The translations under genes and the position numbers were made by a program. A stretch of DNA of 64,000 bases, from positions 62,001-126,000 of the forward strand of contig DF239048.1 in NCBI GenBank assembly GCA_000507305.1, given 5' to 3'. The stretch is from Breviolum minutum Mf 1.05b.01 (taxonomy: Eukaryota; Sar; Dinophyceae; Suessiales; Symbiodiniaceae). The notes under the pieces are model-generated. The model did no database searches and was not told the origin of the DNA. It saw only the letters and a list, made by a program, of their open reading frames with translations. Shown here one piece after another: positions 1 through 13,000 of the stretch. Within the stretch, counting starts at the first letter, position 1. Each line of letters starts with the position of its first letter.

Positions 1-629
1 GGTGGGTTGGTGGGTTGGCCGAGATTTGTATGTAGAAAAAGCACGGTGTTGTAAGGATGCCTTTTTTGGAATGGACATATCAATCTGATAGATTCTGAGA
101 ATGTGGAACATTGCAAAAGAATGCAACAGATAAAAGATAGAAACTGTACGTGATATATGATTGATAATTTTTAAATAGTCATTAAAACTAAACTATTAGC
201 TATTTATATTGATATATCATCAGTCATAAACTAGTTATAAGTTGCAACTTACACAGGACATGCATTTGCCACCTGCTCCATTTGCATCCACGGTTTTTCA
301 CAATGTGGCTGTTTTGTGGGAAATGCTCCAGTGCCGAAAAAGGTCAGCTCCAATACAATGTACAGCGAACTAAGAAGTGGTGTGCGACCATTTGTTGGTT
401 CTATAGGTGAGCAGTGCTCATTTCCACCCTCGTTGGTTGTTTTTTATATGGGGGATTATTAAAAAGGAATTATACCGAGCCAAGATACGCATCCCCTCTA
501 TTGATCAACCAGTGTAAATTGGAGAGGTTTTGAACAACAGGTGGTGGTTTCGTTCACATTTGATGAAAGGGCATTTCCAACTTGTCTACCAGTCATGCAA
601 GTCATGTTTTTCAACTGGATTGGCTTGAG

Positions 630-706
630 AAGACCACCCACCAACCGACCAACCCACCCACCCACCCACCAGCCCACCCACCCACCCATCAACCGACCAA
701 CCAACA
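630..706. repeat. C-rich tandem repeat (CCAACCCACCCA-like)
   Basis: A run of CCACC/CCAAC units on the plus strand. The first bases of the window (1-20) carry the same motif in the opposite orientation (GGTGGGTTGG). It makes spurious Pro/Thr- or Gly/Trp-rich open frames on both strands. The rest of 1-976 is AT-rich with no frame I can support. Confidence 0.7.
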
Positions 707-976
707 CTGTCAACCGTCAAAACTGCTCGCCTCGAGGTCCTTCTATATCTTGGGCGTTGCCATCATCTTCGAAATCACCAAGGCCTGGCCTCCCTACAGG
801 TTGGTCGTTTTGGTGGCTTTGAAAAGTGCCTTGAAGGTAACACCGTTTGGAAGATTCAGTTTGTCTTGGTTTTGTGGTTTGTAAAGATGCTGCAGGTGTA
901 TATGTCCCATGAATGTCTAATGCATGTTTTGTTTGGAACATGTCCGAACTCACAGTAAATGGCTCTTGTTTTCTAG

Positions 977-3265
977 CTGTTTACGAATCAATGATTATCA
1001 TATCTCATGGTGATAGGGAAGATCTCCTCTTTCTGCCGGCACTGCTGGCACTGAACTTGCAAGTTCCTCAGGCCTTCACAATTGAGTATTATTTAGCCAT
1101 CAAAGAAGAGGCCGAAGATGATGACGAGGTGCCGGTTGCCTCCTGATGCTGTATGCTAAGGTTTTTTTTTGAGAAAACCTTTCGAAACCCCGGGAGTTGA
1201 AGGACAATATCCTGCAGGATGGTTCAACTGAACGGATTCCACCCAGATTTCTTGTCCATCAAACACCATTGTCAAACACTTCTGTTTAGGAGAAGGAAGA
1301 AGAACCCAAGGGCAGCGTCATTCGTGAGGACTTGACAGGGATGGCTGGAGATTTGCACTTGAGTGTCACAAGAACATGTTGTTTGGATAGAATTGAATAT
1401 TTGAAAAAAACAATCTACTTTTTATATATTATATGTTATGGCCATTACTGGCCTCTTTATTCCGTGCTTTGTGTTCTGGAGGTACGTGTCCAAAATCTAG
1501 GAGGGCAAGGTTACGTAACAGTTGATGTAACAGATTTGCAGTAACATTCTTTGTGACTGAAAGCTCAACAATGAGGAACACATAATTTGAAGATATTAGG
1601 AGTAGTTATATATTAATGCTAGTCACTCAAAAACAGGTGTTAGCTATTTGATTACACCAATACAACTGCATTCCATGTGGGTTTCATGAATTCCATCAAG
1701 GTTAAGGGAAGTTCATAATATAGGTTGGTCATGCAAAGTAAAAATATTTTTTATCAACATAACATAATCAAAATGCTAGATGCGTGACAAAGATAGGAAA
1801 GTGAAACTGTAGATAGTGCAGATATAGAAAACCAAAGGAAATTTCAATGTATCATATACACAGACCAAGCAAAACAAATACAAACATGCAATGTACAGTA
1901 CGAGAATCGGAACTGATGCTAGAGACAAATTCAAAACTCACTGATAGTCAATAGAAGATCAAAAAAAATTGTCATAAAGATATGAGAAGGTCTTTACCTA
2001 GAAATTATATCAAACCTTTGTCCTTTTGACTGCTGACACAGAAATCAAAAGATACATTACAACTGTTCTCTACCCTTGATTGACTTGATTCAATACCACA
2101 CTACAAACCTAGTCTCCTTGCCTTCTTTTTCTAACACTTCTGCTGCAACAATTCAAATACAATTCGTTCATTAACTGCCTTTCGCGCGCTCCGGACCGCG
2201 CGCGGGCGCGCGCTCCGGAGCGCGAAGAGAGTAAAGGAAAAGTGAAACAGTATCTGACCAATGAAGTATTTTGCCAATGTTTCCTACACATTCAATGGAT
2301 TGTGGACCTAGGTACAAACCAACCCTTCCTGCCTTTGTCCTTTTGACTGCTGACACAGAAATCAAAAGATGCATTACAACTGTTCTCTACCCTTGATTGA
2401 CTTGATTCAATACCACACTACAAACCTAGTCTCCTTGCCTTCTTTTTCTAACACTTCTGCTGCAACAATTCAAATACAATTCGTTCATTAACTGCCTTCA
2501 GCGCGCTCTCGGAGCGCGAAGAGTAAAGGAAAGGTGAAACAGTATCTGACCAATGTTTCGTACACACAATTTTCATGGGAACTGAAGACTATGGAAGGTC
2601 CCCTGCAGTTCTTTTTCTTCGTGAATTTCTCGCCGCCTCCCCAGAACTAATGGAAGGGCCCCCCAGCCACCACTACACCGAGCAGTTTTTTTCGTGAATC
2701 TCCCCCCCCCCTCCCAGAACTATTTAGAACGGTTCCCCAACCCCCCCAGAACTATTTAGAACGGTTCTGAACGGTTTTGGGGCTATTCCGTCCCACTTCC
2801 GTCCCGCTTCCGTCCCACTTCCGTCCCTCTTCCGTCCCACTCCCGTCCCACTTCCGTCCCACTTCCGTCCCACTTCCGTCCCTCTTCCGTCCCGCTTCCG
2901 TCCTACTTCCGTCCCGCTTCCGTCCCACTTCCGTCCCTCCTCCGTCCCACTTCCGCCCCTCTTCGTCCCACTTCCGTCCCACTTGTATCCTTGAAAATTT
3001 GCACGGATCTTTGGAACAGACCCTTCAATCCAACCCAGATGAAGCCTCATGTTGTTGTCTGTGCATGGCAAAAATCAGTGTTTGCCGTGCTCCACTTTCC
3101 AAGAACACCCCATCCCTGCCCGTTGTGCGGGATGGACAGAAGAAATGCAAGATTGCAGCTCCGAAGTTGCACAAGCTCAAAGTGGAGCTGGGCATTTCAG
3201 GGGGTGGCCACTTCTCACATGCCCGTGAGATTGCCAAACTCGACATTGAGTATGAAAAGCTTTAG
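977..3265 (+). CDS. 3' exons of an unrecognised gene
   Basis: Two exons join well. Exon 977-1128 (preceded by TTCTAG) is open and ends in an acidic stretch, EEAEDDDE, at a GT donor. Exon 1290 onward (preceded by TTTAG) continues in phase with EKEEEPKGSVIREDL, so the junction makes one long acidic run. The 3' end of the second exon is not fixed. A probable last exon starts at 3104 (after CCAAG) or 3079, reads a Lys-rich, soluble-looking peptide with GQKKCKIAAPKLHKLKVEL, and stops at TAG 3263-3265. I do not recognise the family. The gene begins upstream of the window. Linking the last exon to the first two is inference from strand, order and similar charged composition; a repeat-rich 1.7 kb lies between them. 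Confidence 0.45.
2018..2560. repeat. Imperfect tandem duplication, about 315 bp period
   Basis: The block beginning CCTTTGTCCTTTTGACTGC at 2018 recurs at about 2333, and the similarity runs through to ACAGTATCTGACCAATG. Each copy holds a GC-rich element (2179-2222, 2499-2520) built from GCGCGCTCCGGA-type words that can fold on itself. The copies differ by an internal deletion in the GC-rich element. A related CGCACGCTCCGGACCGCG word recurs at 3864. Confidence 0.8.
2745..3000. repeat. Short-period satellite (CGTCCCACTTC unit) with flanking AGAACGGTTC palindromes
   Basis: From about 2788 to 2985 the plus strand repeats an 11-12 base unit CGTCCCACTTC with substitutions. It gives an artefactual Pro/Ser/Arg repeat frame on one strand and a Gly/Thr/Lys repeat frame on the other. 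It is preceded by AGAACGGTTCTGAACGGTT-type words. Confidence 0.85.
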
Positions 3266-3485
3266 TATCTTGGCCCACTTTGATACCACCAGCTGTTCAC
3301 CACTTATCACCTCCAATAGATTCTGGAATGTCTTGTGTATGATTTACGAGCTTTATGTCTTCTCTGTCCATTTTTTGGAGAATATGAAAAATTACATCAA
3401 AACAATTTACTGCATGTGTTTATTTGTCCTTTTATTTGCATACATCTTTTTAAAACACGGTATAAAATAGTAGTTAGAAAGCTGA

Positions 3486-3662
3486 GTTCCCAGAACCGTT
3501 CAGAACCGTTCTGGGCTCCGGGGGGCAAAAACACAATTAGTTCCAGAACCGTTCGGAACCGTTCTGATTAGTTCTGGAAATTGGGGGGGTCCCGGAACCG
3601 TTCTGAACCGTTCTTCCAGGCACTACCCAAAAATGGCCCCAGAACCGTTCAGAACCGTTCCT
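3486..3662. repeat. Cluster of CAGAACCGTTC palindromic words
   Basis: At least four near-copies of CAGAACCGTTCAGAACCGTT, spaced about 40-60 bases apart, follow the stop codon of the upstream gene. The unit is a nested inverted repeat (GAACCGTTC) and matches in reverse complement the words at 2745-2775, so it brackets the terminal exon. Confidence 0.8.
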
Positions 3663-4821
3663 CGCAAGGGGAAAAAACATATCATTTTTTATACTAAATA
3701 TTTCAATATGCTTTGATATTATCCTATATGAAAAATAGATATATATCTTTTTAAACTACAATCTATTGTTATATTTGCTTGGATTTTTGTATAATATGTA
3801 TTTTTTAAAATAATGTTGATGTATATTGGCAAATAGTTTTTCACTCTCTCTTTCAATCTTCGCACGCTCCGGACCGCGCACACACACATGAAATGAGCGG
3901 AAGAGAGTAGGAATAGAATAGAAATAGAAATAGGAATCGAAATAGAAATAGAAATAGAATAGAATACAAGCGAAAAGAATAGAGTAGAACAGAATAGAAA
4001 CAGCAAGATTCAGTGATTCAGATTACTTGAACACAATGTAGAAGAAAATGGAATGACAAAGAATATAGAGAATATTGGCATTAATCAAGAACAATTTTAG
4101 AATTATACCCTATAGAACAATTCAGAATAACTTCCAATAATCTGTGAATAGACTAATGCAGAATATTCAGAATTTCGTTGAAGAATACAGAATAATGTTG
4201 AACAATACAGAAGAAGTGACAATGATTTAGAGTCGTAAGAATTTATCAAGGATCAGTAAATTATAATATTTGAGATTTGAGACCAATAAACAATATATAA
4301 CATTTCATTTTTTTGCAATACACCACATGAATCCTTTTCATGACCTGCGACGTGGCCCCAGACATGCACTGATACATGGCAACACATAAAGAGGCCACTA
4401 ATGGCTGTAAATTATATGCATACATTTCTGTATCATATGTATATACTGGGTCACGTGCGGGGTCGTATGTACTATACCTGGATCTTCCAAGTGTGTAAAG
4501 TTTGTGCCTTTTTACCCCAAAAACATACCATCTTACATATCTGGAAGATCCAGGTATATATATATATATGATTGATATATTGATATATTTGGATGATTTT
4601 GATGATTGATCCTTTACCGCAATCCCCGTTGACCCCTTAACCGTAACCCTGTAACTCATGGTGTATCAAAACTGGTTCCCCAGATTTTGTCTGAATTATC
4701 ACTACGAATCCATTAACAGATTCTTAGTGTTTATCAATGAATGATTTTTGAAAGTTGACCATTAAGTACGTTAATAAAGGCTTATCAACAGATAACAGTG
4801 GTAAATAAATGTAATAGTTGA
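3663..4821. other. AT-rich intergenic or intronic stretch
   Basis: No supportable exon. It holds an AATAGAAATAG microsatellite (about 3905-3995), dispersed AATACAGAATA words (4140-4215), and a short inverted pair around 4480-4560 (CCTGGATCTTCCA and TGGAAGATCCAGG). Confidence 0.6.
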
Positions 4822-4915
4822 TACCCTCCAGGAAACTAACATATCCCCCAAAAATGGCATTTTGAAGATGATTTTCCTTTTCCCAAGGTGGGATATGTTA
4901 ATTCCCTGGAGGGTA
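4822..4915. repeat. TIR element, family C
   Basis: Near-perfect terminal inverted repeats TACCCTCCAGGAAACTAACA and its complement ending CTGGAGGGTA enclose about 50 bases. It is a non-coding MITE-like element and one of the best preserved copies of this family in the window. Confidence 0.85.
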
Positions 4916-4949
4916 ATTATTTGCTACAATTATTTTCTTTTTTTGATAG

Positions 4950-6836
4950 TCACTATTTGGTTGAGCTTTTGGAGTGGAGTGACGATCCGCGAGTGACCAG
5001 CAAGATTCAGGTTATCAGCTCGTTCTGTTTACACAAATCACTTTCCTCCGCGAACTTTTCTGTTTCCAAGCATATCATCATATCACCCCCGAAACTAAGG
5101 CAAGATATATCCGGTATACAAGTGGTCTCTACTTTGAGGGTGCTCCCCCACCAACAGTGGCCACTAAAGGGCTTTGAATTAGTGGGGGCTTCATTTGTTA
5201 CTGTGAATGGGAGGGGGGAGCATCCCAATGCATACATGTTACATGTTTATCATATATCATTTTTCATATTTAATACATCATATATCATGTATCATATTTA
5301 TATATACACATCACATATCATGTGTCAGATATCATATATCATGTATCAGATAATATATTATACATATATTGTTTGTCAACGAAAGGTGAACTATATGCTA
5401 CCTATCACGCCCCACCTGCTTACGGCTTACAGGAGATGGAGGCCAGGGCGGGGTCCGATCGAATTCGATTGGGGACACCCGAATGTGGAGGATCCATAAA
5501 TGACAAGTGAATCCCACGCTTTAAGAAGGGTATTTAAATGCTAGGCTCCATGTATTTGTACGTATATATGCTATTGATGGAAAAAATCCGGCGATCACCA
5601 GTTGAGGTTGGTTGTTTATCCTATTATTTGCAGGGTTTTAATGGGTTTTAGCAAAACTGGGTGAATTTCAACTCCGACATCACACTTTTGATAGGGTATC
5701 CCGTATCCCGGCTCTATATATGATAAATTCATCCAGTTTTGTCATGTACTTTTTCGGCCATGTCCAACAAAACTATGAATGAGAGAAGTTTAGATTCTCC
5801 TCAAGGGGTCTCAAAGATGAGTGAGTAACCTGTTACCTTCATCCCAAGCAACAAAGATATGGTGATTCTATGCACAGGGTAAGTCATCTCTGAATCTCAT
5901 TACCTATATCAATCATTTTTTTTCAATACAGTATATGTATATATATATATACGCGTCAGGGAACTAACATATCCGGAAAACCATGCGGTACTTTTGATGG
6001 ATGATTTTCCTTTTGTGAAGGTGGGACGTGTTAGTGTTTTGGAGAGTACATTATACATCTGCTGGGGTCTGAACTACCATTTTTTTCACATAATAGGGGA
6101 TGGTCATCAACTTCATCAACCCAATAGTAGGGGTTTATATACCCATTATTAACCCATTATTAGGATTTCCTATTAAAGGTGGGATGACCATGACCATCCC
6201 CAATATAGGGACTTAGACCCTGGCACATGTGCGAAATGCCCTTGGTCAGATCTCTAAAAGCGTCAGGGCCAATTGGAGATCATGGAGAAGGTTTCGGCGA
6301 GGTTAGAGGAGACTGGCAATGGAATAGATGCATAGATGGTGCAACTGCATCTGTAGAAATTTTTGAAACAATCCTTGGATGTGATTGATACTTGATAGAC
6401 ACTGATAGATGTATGATATATATGTTTTATATTTGAATACACTTTCCTAGTTGGTATACCTTGTACATCCGTCCATAGAAATGTGATATGACTGCAAATT
6501 TGCAACTTGCTTTTTTGAGTTGAATCGTTGAAAGCATGGATTTGAGAGTGACAGGAGCACTATCATTTGAATCTTTTCTATACGATGTACAATGACTCGT
6601 ACAAGTTTCAGTATGAGATGAAAAAGGCCAGGAGTTCGGGCGGAAGAAGGCATGGATTTGAAAGAAGTGAGTTGTAGGATAGATCTTGTAGGAATTGGTA
6701 CCATTATAACAATGAACATAGCACTTCAAAACACATAATGTGAAGGTTTCATTCAGATTTTCTTCAAAGTGTTTTTCTTACTGGTGGAATTTTTTGCAGC
6801 TTCTTGGAGAGATCAGCAAGCAATAGGAGTTCCTCG
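4950..6836 (+). CDS. Fragmentary gene of small exons, unrecognised
   Basis: Three exons agree in phase. 4950-5010 (after TTTGATAG) reads HYLVELLEWSDDPRVTSKIQ and ends CAG before GTTATC. 5433-5506 (after GGCTTACAG) continues EMEARAGSDRIRLGTPECGG and ends AA before GTGAAT. 6800-6836 (after TTTTTTGCAG) supplies the completing base and reads FLERSASNRSSS before GTTTTT. If the second junction is wrong, the middle exon instead ends at TGA 5508-5510 and is terminal. The peptide is hydrophilic, and I know no family for it. Neither end of the gene was found. Confidence 0.45.
5139..5228. repeat. Palindromic element, family E (diverged)
   Basis: GTGCTCCCCCACCAACAGTG on the left pairs with an imperfect complement ending GGGAGGGGGGAGCATCC. 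It resembles the better preserved palindrome at 21713-21818. Confidence 0.55.
5955..6048. repeat. TIR element, family C (diverged)
   Basis: It carries the GGGAACTAACATATCC left arm, the family's internal GATGATTTTCCTTTT block and a decayed right arm (GGGACGTGTTAGTGTTTTGG). Confidence 0.7.
6062..6217. repeat. Large imperfect palindrome, family F
   Basis: The left part TGGGGTCTGAAC with GGGGATGGTCATCA pairs with the right part GACCATGACCATCCCC followed by GACTTAGACCC. A related GATGACCATCCCCTAATAT word recurs at 33687. Confidence 0.55.
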
Positions 6837-9209
6837 GTTTTTTGTTCTCCAAAAAAAAGGGGGGAACATCGCTGGATTTTTCGAGGCCTACGAACATTGC
6901 TTAGCGCAAAGAAATGGCCACTGAGATGGAGCTGCGAGCGAGTCGCCCTTGGCGACGCAGCTAAGAGGCGGAGGATTGGAGTGGCATCAATTCACCGGAT
7001 TGGCCGTAAACCAAAAAATAGCAATAACTAGCATGGGGTTATATTTTTTCCTTTGAAACCCGGAGTGATTACAGGAGGAAAGGCATACAAATAGATGCAA
7101 ATAATAGTCTAGACCAGCTTGTTGTCGCACCGGAATAAATCACATTCTACAGTGGATTGCGGCTGATGGCTGTGGTGACTATGACAACCTTCTTTAAACA
7201 GGACAGTTTTGTAGTACCCTCATCCCTTATGTACAGCATTAAGGGCTTCCAAATACTGTAAGGCTTTGTTGTGTAAACACAAGCGACATGTGTTAATGTC
7301 GGGACTTGCGAGTCCATCTAAGTCATCAAAGGCATTCTGCCATAGTCCCTTCAGTGATTTGGCTGTCAAAATAAATGTTTCATCGCTGACTCCAAAAAGA
7401 ACACACACCAGATGCCGAAAAACTCAAGAAATTTATCGCAATGGATCTTATGGCCTCAAGAGCAGGGATTCATGAAAAACATTTAAACACATTGGGTGGA
7501 AATTTCCCAGCCAAACAATACCAGCTCTTTGATCTGCAACGGGATTTTTTGGGGTGCGATTTTTGATGACAATCCAAATTTTATGCCATCAAAGCTAACA
7601 TGGTAATGGAAAATGGATGAAAATGGACCTTGAATGAAGATGTGTATACATACGTATTTACATGTACATATATGTATATATACCTATATATATACATATG
7701 TGTAGACATGTATCTGTATATATATATTGTACATACGTATGTATATATAATTATATATACATAGGGCCTATATATAGGGACATCATGCGTGCCCTTGTTG
7801 AGCGTACTGTCTTTACATGTAATGATCCTCCTGTTGGCACTGCCTTCGTATGCTGAAAGAATTGCCGCCAGGTGAAAGAATTGCTGCCCGCAAAACGTGA
7901 GGGTGTGTAGGATGGCCGTACCGGAATTCTTCGATGAAAAATTCTCAGATTCCGAAGCACAAAAACGGTCATTTTCTTTTGTGTCAGTTTTTTTTTTGAC
8001 AATATATATATATATATATATTGATATAACTATATATAAATACTAAAGAAACAAAACCAACGGCAACAAATTTCTTGGCCGTTTTTTTCCTTGATTTGAT
8101 ATCCATTGAGGGATCTGATTCGCCTGAATTGGGCCGTTAAACTAGTTTAGGGAGACCCAGCTTTTTCTGGGTAGGTTCGGATTGGGTTTGGCAGCTCCAA
8201 TCCGGTGCATTTTCTGCAGGATTAGACTCCCGCCGTTTTGGTCGTTTATTGAATCATCGATTTGAGAAATTTTTGTCCAGAGACCAAAAAAGGAAAAAGG
8301 GTGGAGCTAACTGCCAGAGCGGCAGTTGGACTTAAGGGTAGGGATTATTACTACAATTGATGATGTATATTTGATTAGTAAGATGCAATGAGGCATTAAC
8401 CAGTACCATCAATCAAGTGGCACCGGTATTGAAGATTGCTGAAAACTGGGAAGTGGGAATTGTCAATTTGACAGTTCATTTGCTTCACAATTTCGTTTGG
8501 TGCTTGCAGCCATTTCGCGTCAGACAAAGTGAGATATATTGAGATGGTGGAGAGAAGCTCCACATGATTTGTTTACTTGCTGTATTCAACTTGCGATGCA
8601 TCAAAGCCAACAAAGTTGTTAAGGAAGGTCCCCCAAAATTTGCACACAATTTTTGTTCAAGGCTTGACTTTCAGTGCTGTGATAGATTTTTTTTGGTCCT
8701 CAGACATTGTTCTGGAATTTTGAAAGCAAATACTGAATTCAACAAACAAATAATAGCGCGGTTAATAGCGGTCCAAGCCGGTGAAGCAGTAGACAATTGC
8801 AAACGGTTTCATTTCATGTTACCAGGTCCTATTTGCTAACCCATCAGATTTCACGAAATCAGGTGGATAAAAAAAACACATCTCAGCATACTTTCAGGCA
8901 TCAACGTAATTCACTTGCCACGAAGCGCTAAAGATGGCTGCCAAATCGACCAGTTCTGACAGGGTGGGGAATCGTTTTTTTTTGATGTTGTTCCAACGTG
9001 ACTTGGTGGTGTTAATTTTAGTGCATATTGTTACTTTTGATATGGAATGATGACATATGATCGAATTCTTTCCTGATTTTATGATGGATAGTTGCTGCCG
9101 TATTTTTGAAGAGCCGATGACTATGCTGGCTTTTTTTGATTTGCTGAACATAGGAAGCATATTCAATACAAGGCTCCTATGTATCGTAACCTAGCTGGCG
9201 GTTTGAAAG
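6837..9209. other. Mostly non-coding; possible 19-base exon at 8510
   Basis: AT-rich with TA-rich microsatellites (7640-7760, 8000-8040). The GC-richer patch 6900-7030 is open in more than one frame, so I could not choose. CCATTTCGCGTCAGACAAA (8510-8528) sits between TTGCAG and GTGAGA and could be a micro-exon of the upstream gene, but nothing confirms it. Confidence 0.4.
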
Positions 9210-9308
9210 ATGTTTTTCATCTACGTACTTACTCGTCCTCTTCCGGAAACTGATCCCAATTTGAGGAATATGTTTTCAATCGCGGGGTGTGGCCATCCAG
9301 CTATTGAG
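9210..9308 (+). CDS. Single exon, unrecognised (possible first exon)
   Basis: A 33-codon open stretch begins at ATG 9210 (in-frame TGA just upstream) and ends GAG at a consensus GTAAGA donor. It includes RPLPETDPNLRNMFSIAGCG. The exon could be a first exon or could start after the AG at 9208-9209. It precedes the dephospho-CoA kinase exons, but its phase (0) does not fit the first kinase exon directly (phase 1), so at least one exon would be missing between them. An in-phase candidate lies at about 9377 (RAASITVTIHA). I do not recognise the peptide. Confidence 0.4.
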
Positions 9309-10038
9309 GTAAGAATTGTGGAAGTATTGTGAATTATTGCTGGCAAATGGACTAGCAAATCAGTATGTCATGTACAGCGGGCGGCTTCAATCACGGTAAC
9401 GATCCACGCGAGGTACGCCGTGAGAGGTCGGGCAATGGGGTGTTGCTTCCGGGTTGCTGGAAGCTGGTTGGAGGTGATTTTTTGTCCATTTTCTTGAGTT
9501 TAGAAGGTGAGGACTTGTGGTTTTATAGAGGTTTCATATAAACCCTTTATATGGTCAAAATCTGGCTTGACCAACTCACAAAATGACAAAAAAAAGGCTG
9601 AAAACCAGATCTGATCCGGCTCTCGTGGTGCTATTCCCTCTCGGCATGACGTCATTTCCCACTCTCAACTGACTAAAACACCTTGGGAAAAATCGTGTGT
9701 TTTTGAATTTCCACACTTGTTGACCACCAGAGAACTTCCACAGTTCATACCATCTCACGCTTGGATCATGAAATATGGTGATTTTTTATAGATTCTACTG
9801 TGAGACCATGAGATCTATGGACTGATGGTTCATGGGAGCTGCCAGGACACTTGGGGACACGTTGGTGGTTGGCTATGCACTCAGATTCACGACTTGATGA
9901 AACATCTGACATCGTTTTGTTTTTTGTGTTACAGGATGAAACAAGAGGTTTCAGTGGGATCCAAACGGAGGGATGACACCTGCAAAAAAAACATGCCCCC
10001 GGATCCAAACCCAAAGAAAAATGGTTGCCCAACTTGAG

Positions 10039-13000
10039 GCTTGACTGGCAGCATTGGCATGGGAAAAAGTACAGTCAGCAAATGGCTGCAGGCGAAGAGG
10101 GTGTGTTGATGTTTTGTTGCAAGGCCGAAAATTTTGAGAGTTTCATAGAATGAAGGATCTCAAATCATACAGCAAAAAATCAGCAACTATCACACGGGCT
10201 GATTTGGAATGGTTGGAACAGCTAAAGAGTGACTGTCAGAAGTTTGCCTTGTCTCTGCCGTGTTTTATTCCCAAGTCCTATGTTTTTTTTCTGTATAGCT
10301 CTATAATCCATATGGGTGTTTCCATAAATGGTGGTACCCCGAAATCATCCATTTATAATAGGGTTTTCCATTATAAACCATCCATTTTGGGGTACCACCA
10401 TTAAAGGAAACACCCAAATAGCCCGAATATGTTTCTTTGATTGGTGTTTGAGAATTGACTTAGAATCCTTGAATTGCCACATAAACCCAAAAAGACCTTT
10501 GGGAAGCCGTTGGAACTTCATGGTAGTGCTGGTAGTGTGGCCAGAGGCCGCCACCATGAAAACATGGGAATTCCAACCTTGGAGGTTTTAGCTTGTAGGC
10601 AATTCCTACATTTGGAAGATAAAGACCAAGGCATTAAAATGATACACTTCTGATGTTAAACAGAAAACCCTGTAAATAGGCCGAAACACAAAAGGAAAGT
10701 AATCTTCCAACCATCCTTTTTCAGGGTCTAAACTTCGGAGGAGTATTCCAAAATGCATCCAAGACAGTAGCTCCAAACAAACCAACTTCTAGAAAGTTAA
10801 TTTGCCAACAGCCTTAACGGCTTTGTGATTTTTTTCGTTGAGGAAATGCAAGTGCCTTTGGATGATGCGGATGCCACTGTGCACAGGTTATATGCGCCTG
10901 GATCTTGGCTTGCTGAGGGCATGCGGAGGGAGCCCATTCCTTATAAACTTCATTTGCAACTTGCTTTATGAAGGAAGAGGATTGGAACACAGGACATATT
11001 CTCAGGATGCTCGCCCTCCACTAAGTTACGTTCAAAGGAATCTGTGAACATGTTTTTTGTCGTCTTGGGTCGGGGAGAATCCCAGCGTTCCGTGTTCTGT
11101 TTTAATTTATTTGATACACATACCATTGATATTGTGGTATTGTCCCCAAAACTACCCGGTCAGACAGAGGTCAATTTGACATCAGAAGTTTCCCCGGTAA
11201 AAAAACGGGGGAAACCCATGAAGCATTGGAGATGCAGCAATTGAATTGGGGGTTGGTTAGCCTACATGACCTCTCCCTAGACATCGAAAAAATCCTCCTG
11301 AGAAGATATTTGGACCCCCACAAAACAGTATCCATAAACACACACACACACACACCTAAAACACCAAACGTCCCAGAATATATTTTCATATTTCTTCATG
11401 ACATATACCCATTTAATAAGACATTCCCCATAGGAATTTCTAAAAAGACATTTTTGAAGTCTTCATTTCTACCTTTCGATTTGGCACCTTGAAGATCTGA
11501 TGATATGACTGGATTGGCGCCTCTAAGACCTCTGCGTTTTTTTGTTTGGAAGGTGAAAACTGATGGTATAGAAATGGTTGGTCAAGAACCAATTTTTCGT
11601 TTTTTTGACATAAAACCTATTTTTTTTTACCACATTGGTTTGGTGTTTCATATTTGGATAGATTTTGTGGATGGATTTTTCTTTTAACTCGGCCTTTTTT
11701 AAAGCTTGCTTTTGAAGCAAGCATTCAAGTGCCTGGTTTTTGTGTTCAGCTTAGTGGTTGAGTTTTACTTGGCCTTAGGAATTCTCACTGACCAAAGCCA
11801 TCAAAAACAAGCACTTTTCATCAAAAGGCCTGCTGGAGAAGCAGTACTTCCACTCAAAGAGGTGTGGTTTTGAAGGGGGGGGTTCGGGTTGGGTTGGTTT
11901 CAAGGATTCCTGAAAGGCCATACTGTTGATGGTTCAGAAATCCTGCTAACCAATCAGTTGAGGGTGGTAGTTGAAATCCCATTATTTACATATATATCTA
12001 TATAATATATGTATTTTTACATCCCAGGTGGTGGTTGTTTGGGATTTCTTCCATCCATCAACAAGTAGCTGAACTAACGAAACGATGTTTTTCCCAAGGA
12101 AAACCCCATGCAATATGTCTGATGGGTGAAGACCTGGGGCCGTAAGCAAGCTTGCACCTGCTGAATGGAGTGTCCTAGTTTGATGTGAGAAGTGTTATTA
12201 TATATATATTATATATTCTAGGTGGTGGTTTCAATTTTTTAATTTTCACACCTACTCAAAATGGAAGATTTCCAATTTGATTCATATTTTTCAAATGGGC
12301 GGTTCAACCACCAGCTAGTATCACATGACATGGTATGATGCATGTTCAATGTCAGTAAAGTCATATATTGTGTACATTTTCCCAATTTTTTGTTGAATCC
12401 AAAAAACTGTGTTTCCACATTTTGGTTAGCATATTGCCAACACTTGAAGCCAGGTGTGCCCTTTTCAGGTTTTGAATATGTGGGTCAATTTATTCCGCAC
12501 AGCACGGTTGCCACAGGCATTTGGCAGCGAAATCCTCTCAGAGGAGTGGGGGTTGCAACCTGCTACTGGTACAGTCCCAGCTTAGCATCATCAATGGAAC
12601 TTTCGAAGTGATGTCTAGGTGGTGGTTTCAAATATTTTTTAATTTCCACCCCTATTTTTGAGGAAATGATTCCCAATTTGACGAGCACATTTTTCAAAGG
12701 GGTTGGTTGAAACCACCAACCAGTGATGTTCATTGAAACAAAAAAACACCCCACAAAAAAAAAAACATCCGGAATTCATCTATAACTGGAGATTTCCACC
12801 CCCTTTGCCTGGAAGTTTTTTTTTTCCATTTGACATATTATATATATATATATATATACACTCCGGTAAACTAACATAGCAATGGGAAATCCACCATTTG
12901 AAGATGTATATCCTATTAAAAATGGGGATATTCCATTGATATGTTTTTTTCACAGGAGTTGGTTTCCGTACTTCCCTCCCCCAGGAGGGTGGTGTGGATC

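Noticed and set aside
2724-3071. Gly/Thr/Lys/Asp repeat protein on the minus strand and Pro/Ser/Arg repeat protein on the plus strand
   Set aside because: Both derive from the 11-12 base satellite. The unit length is not a stable multiple of three and the composition is dictated by the repeat.
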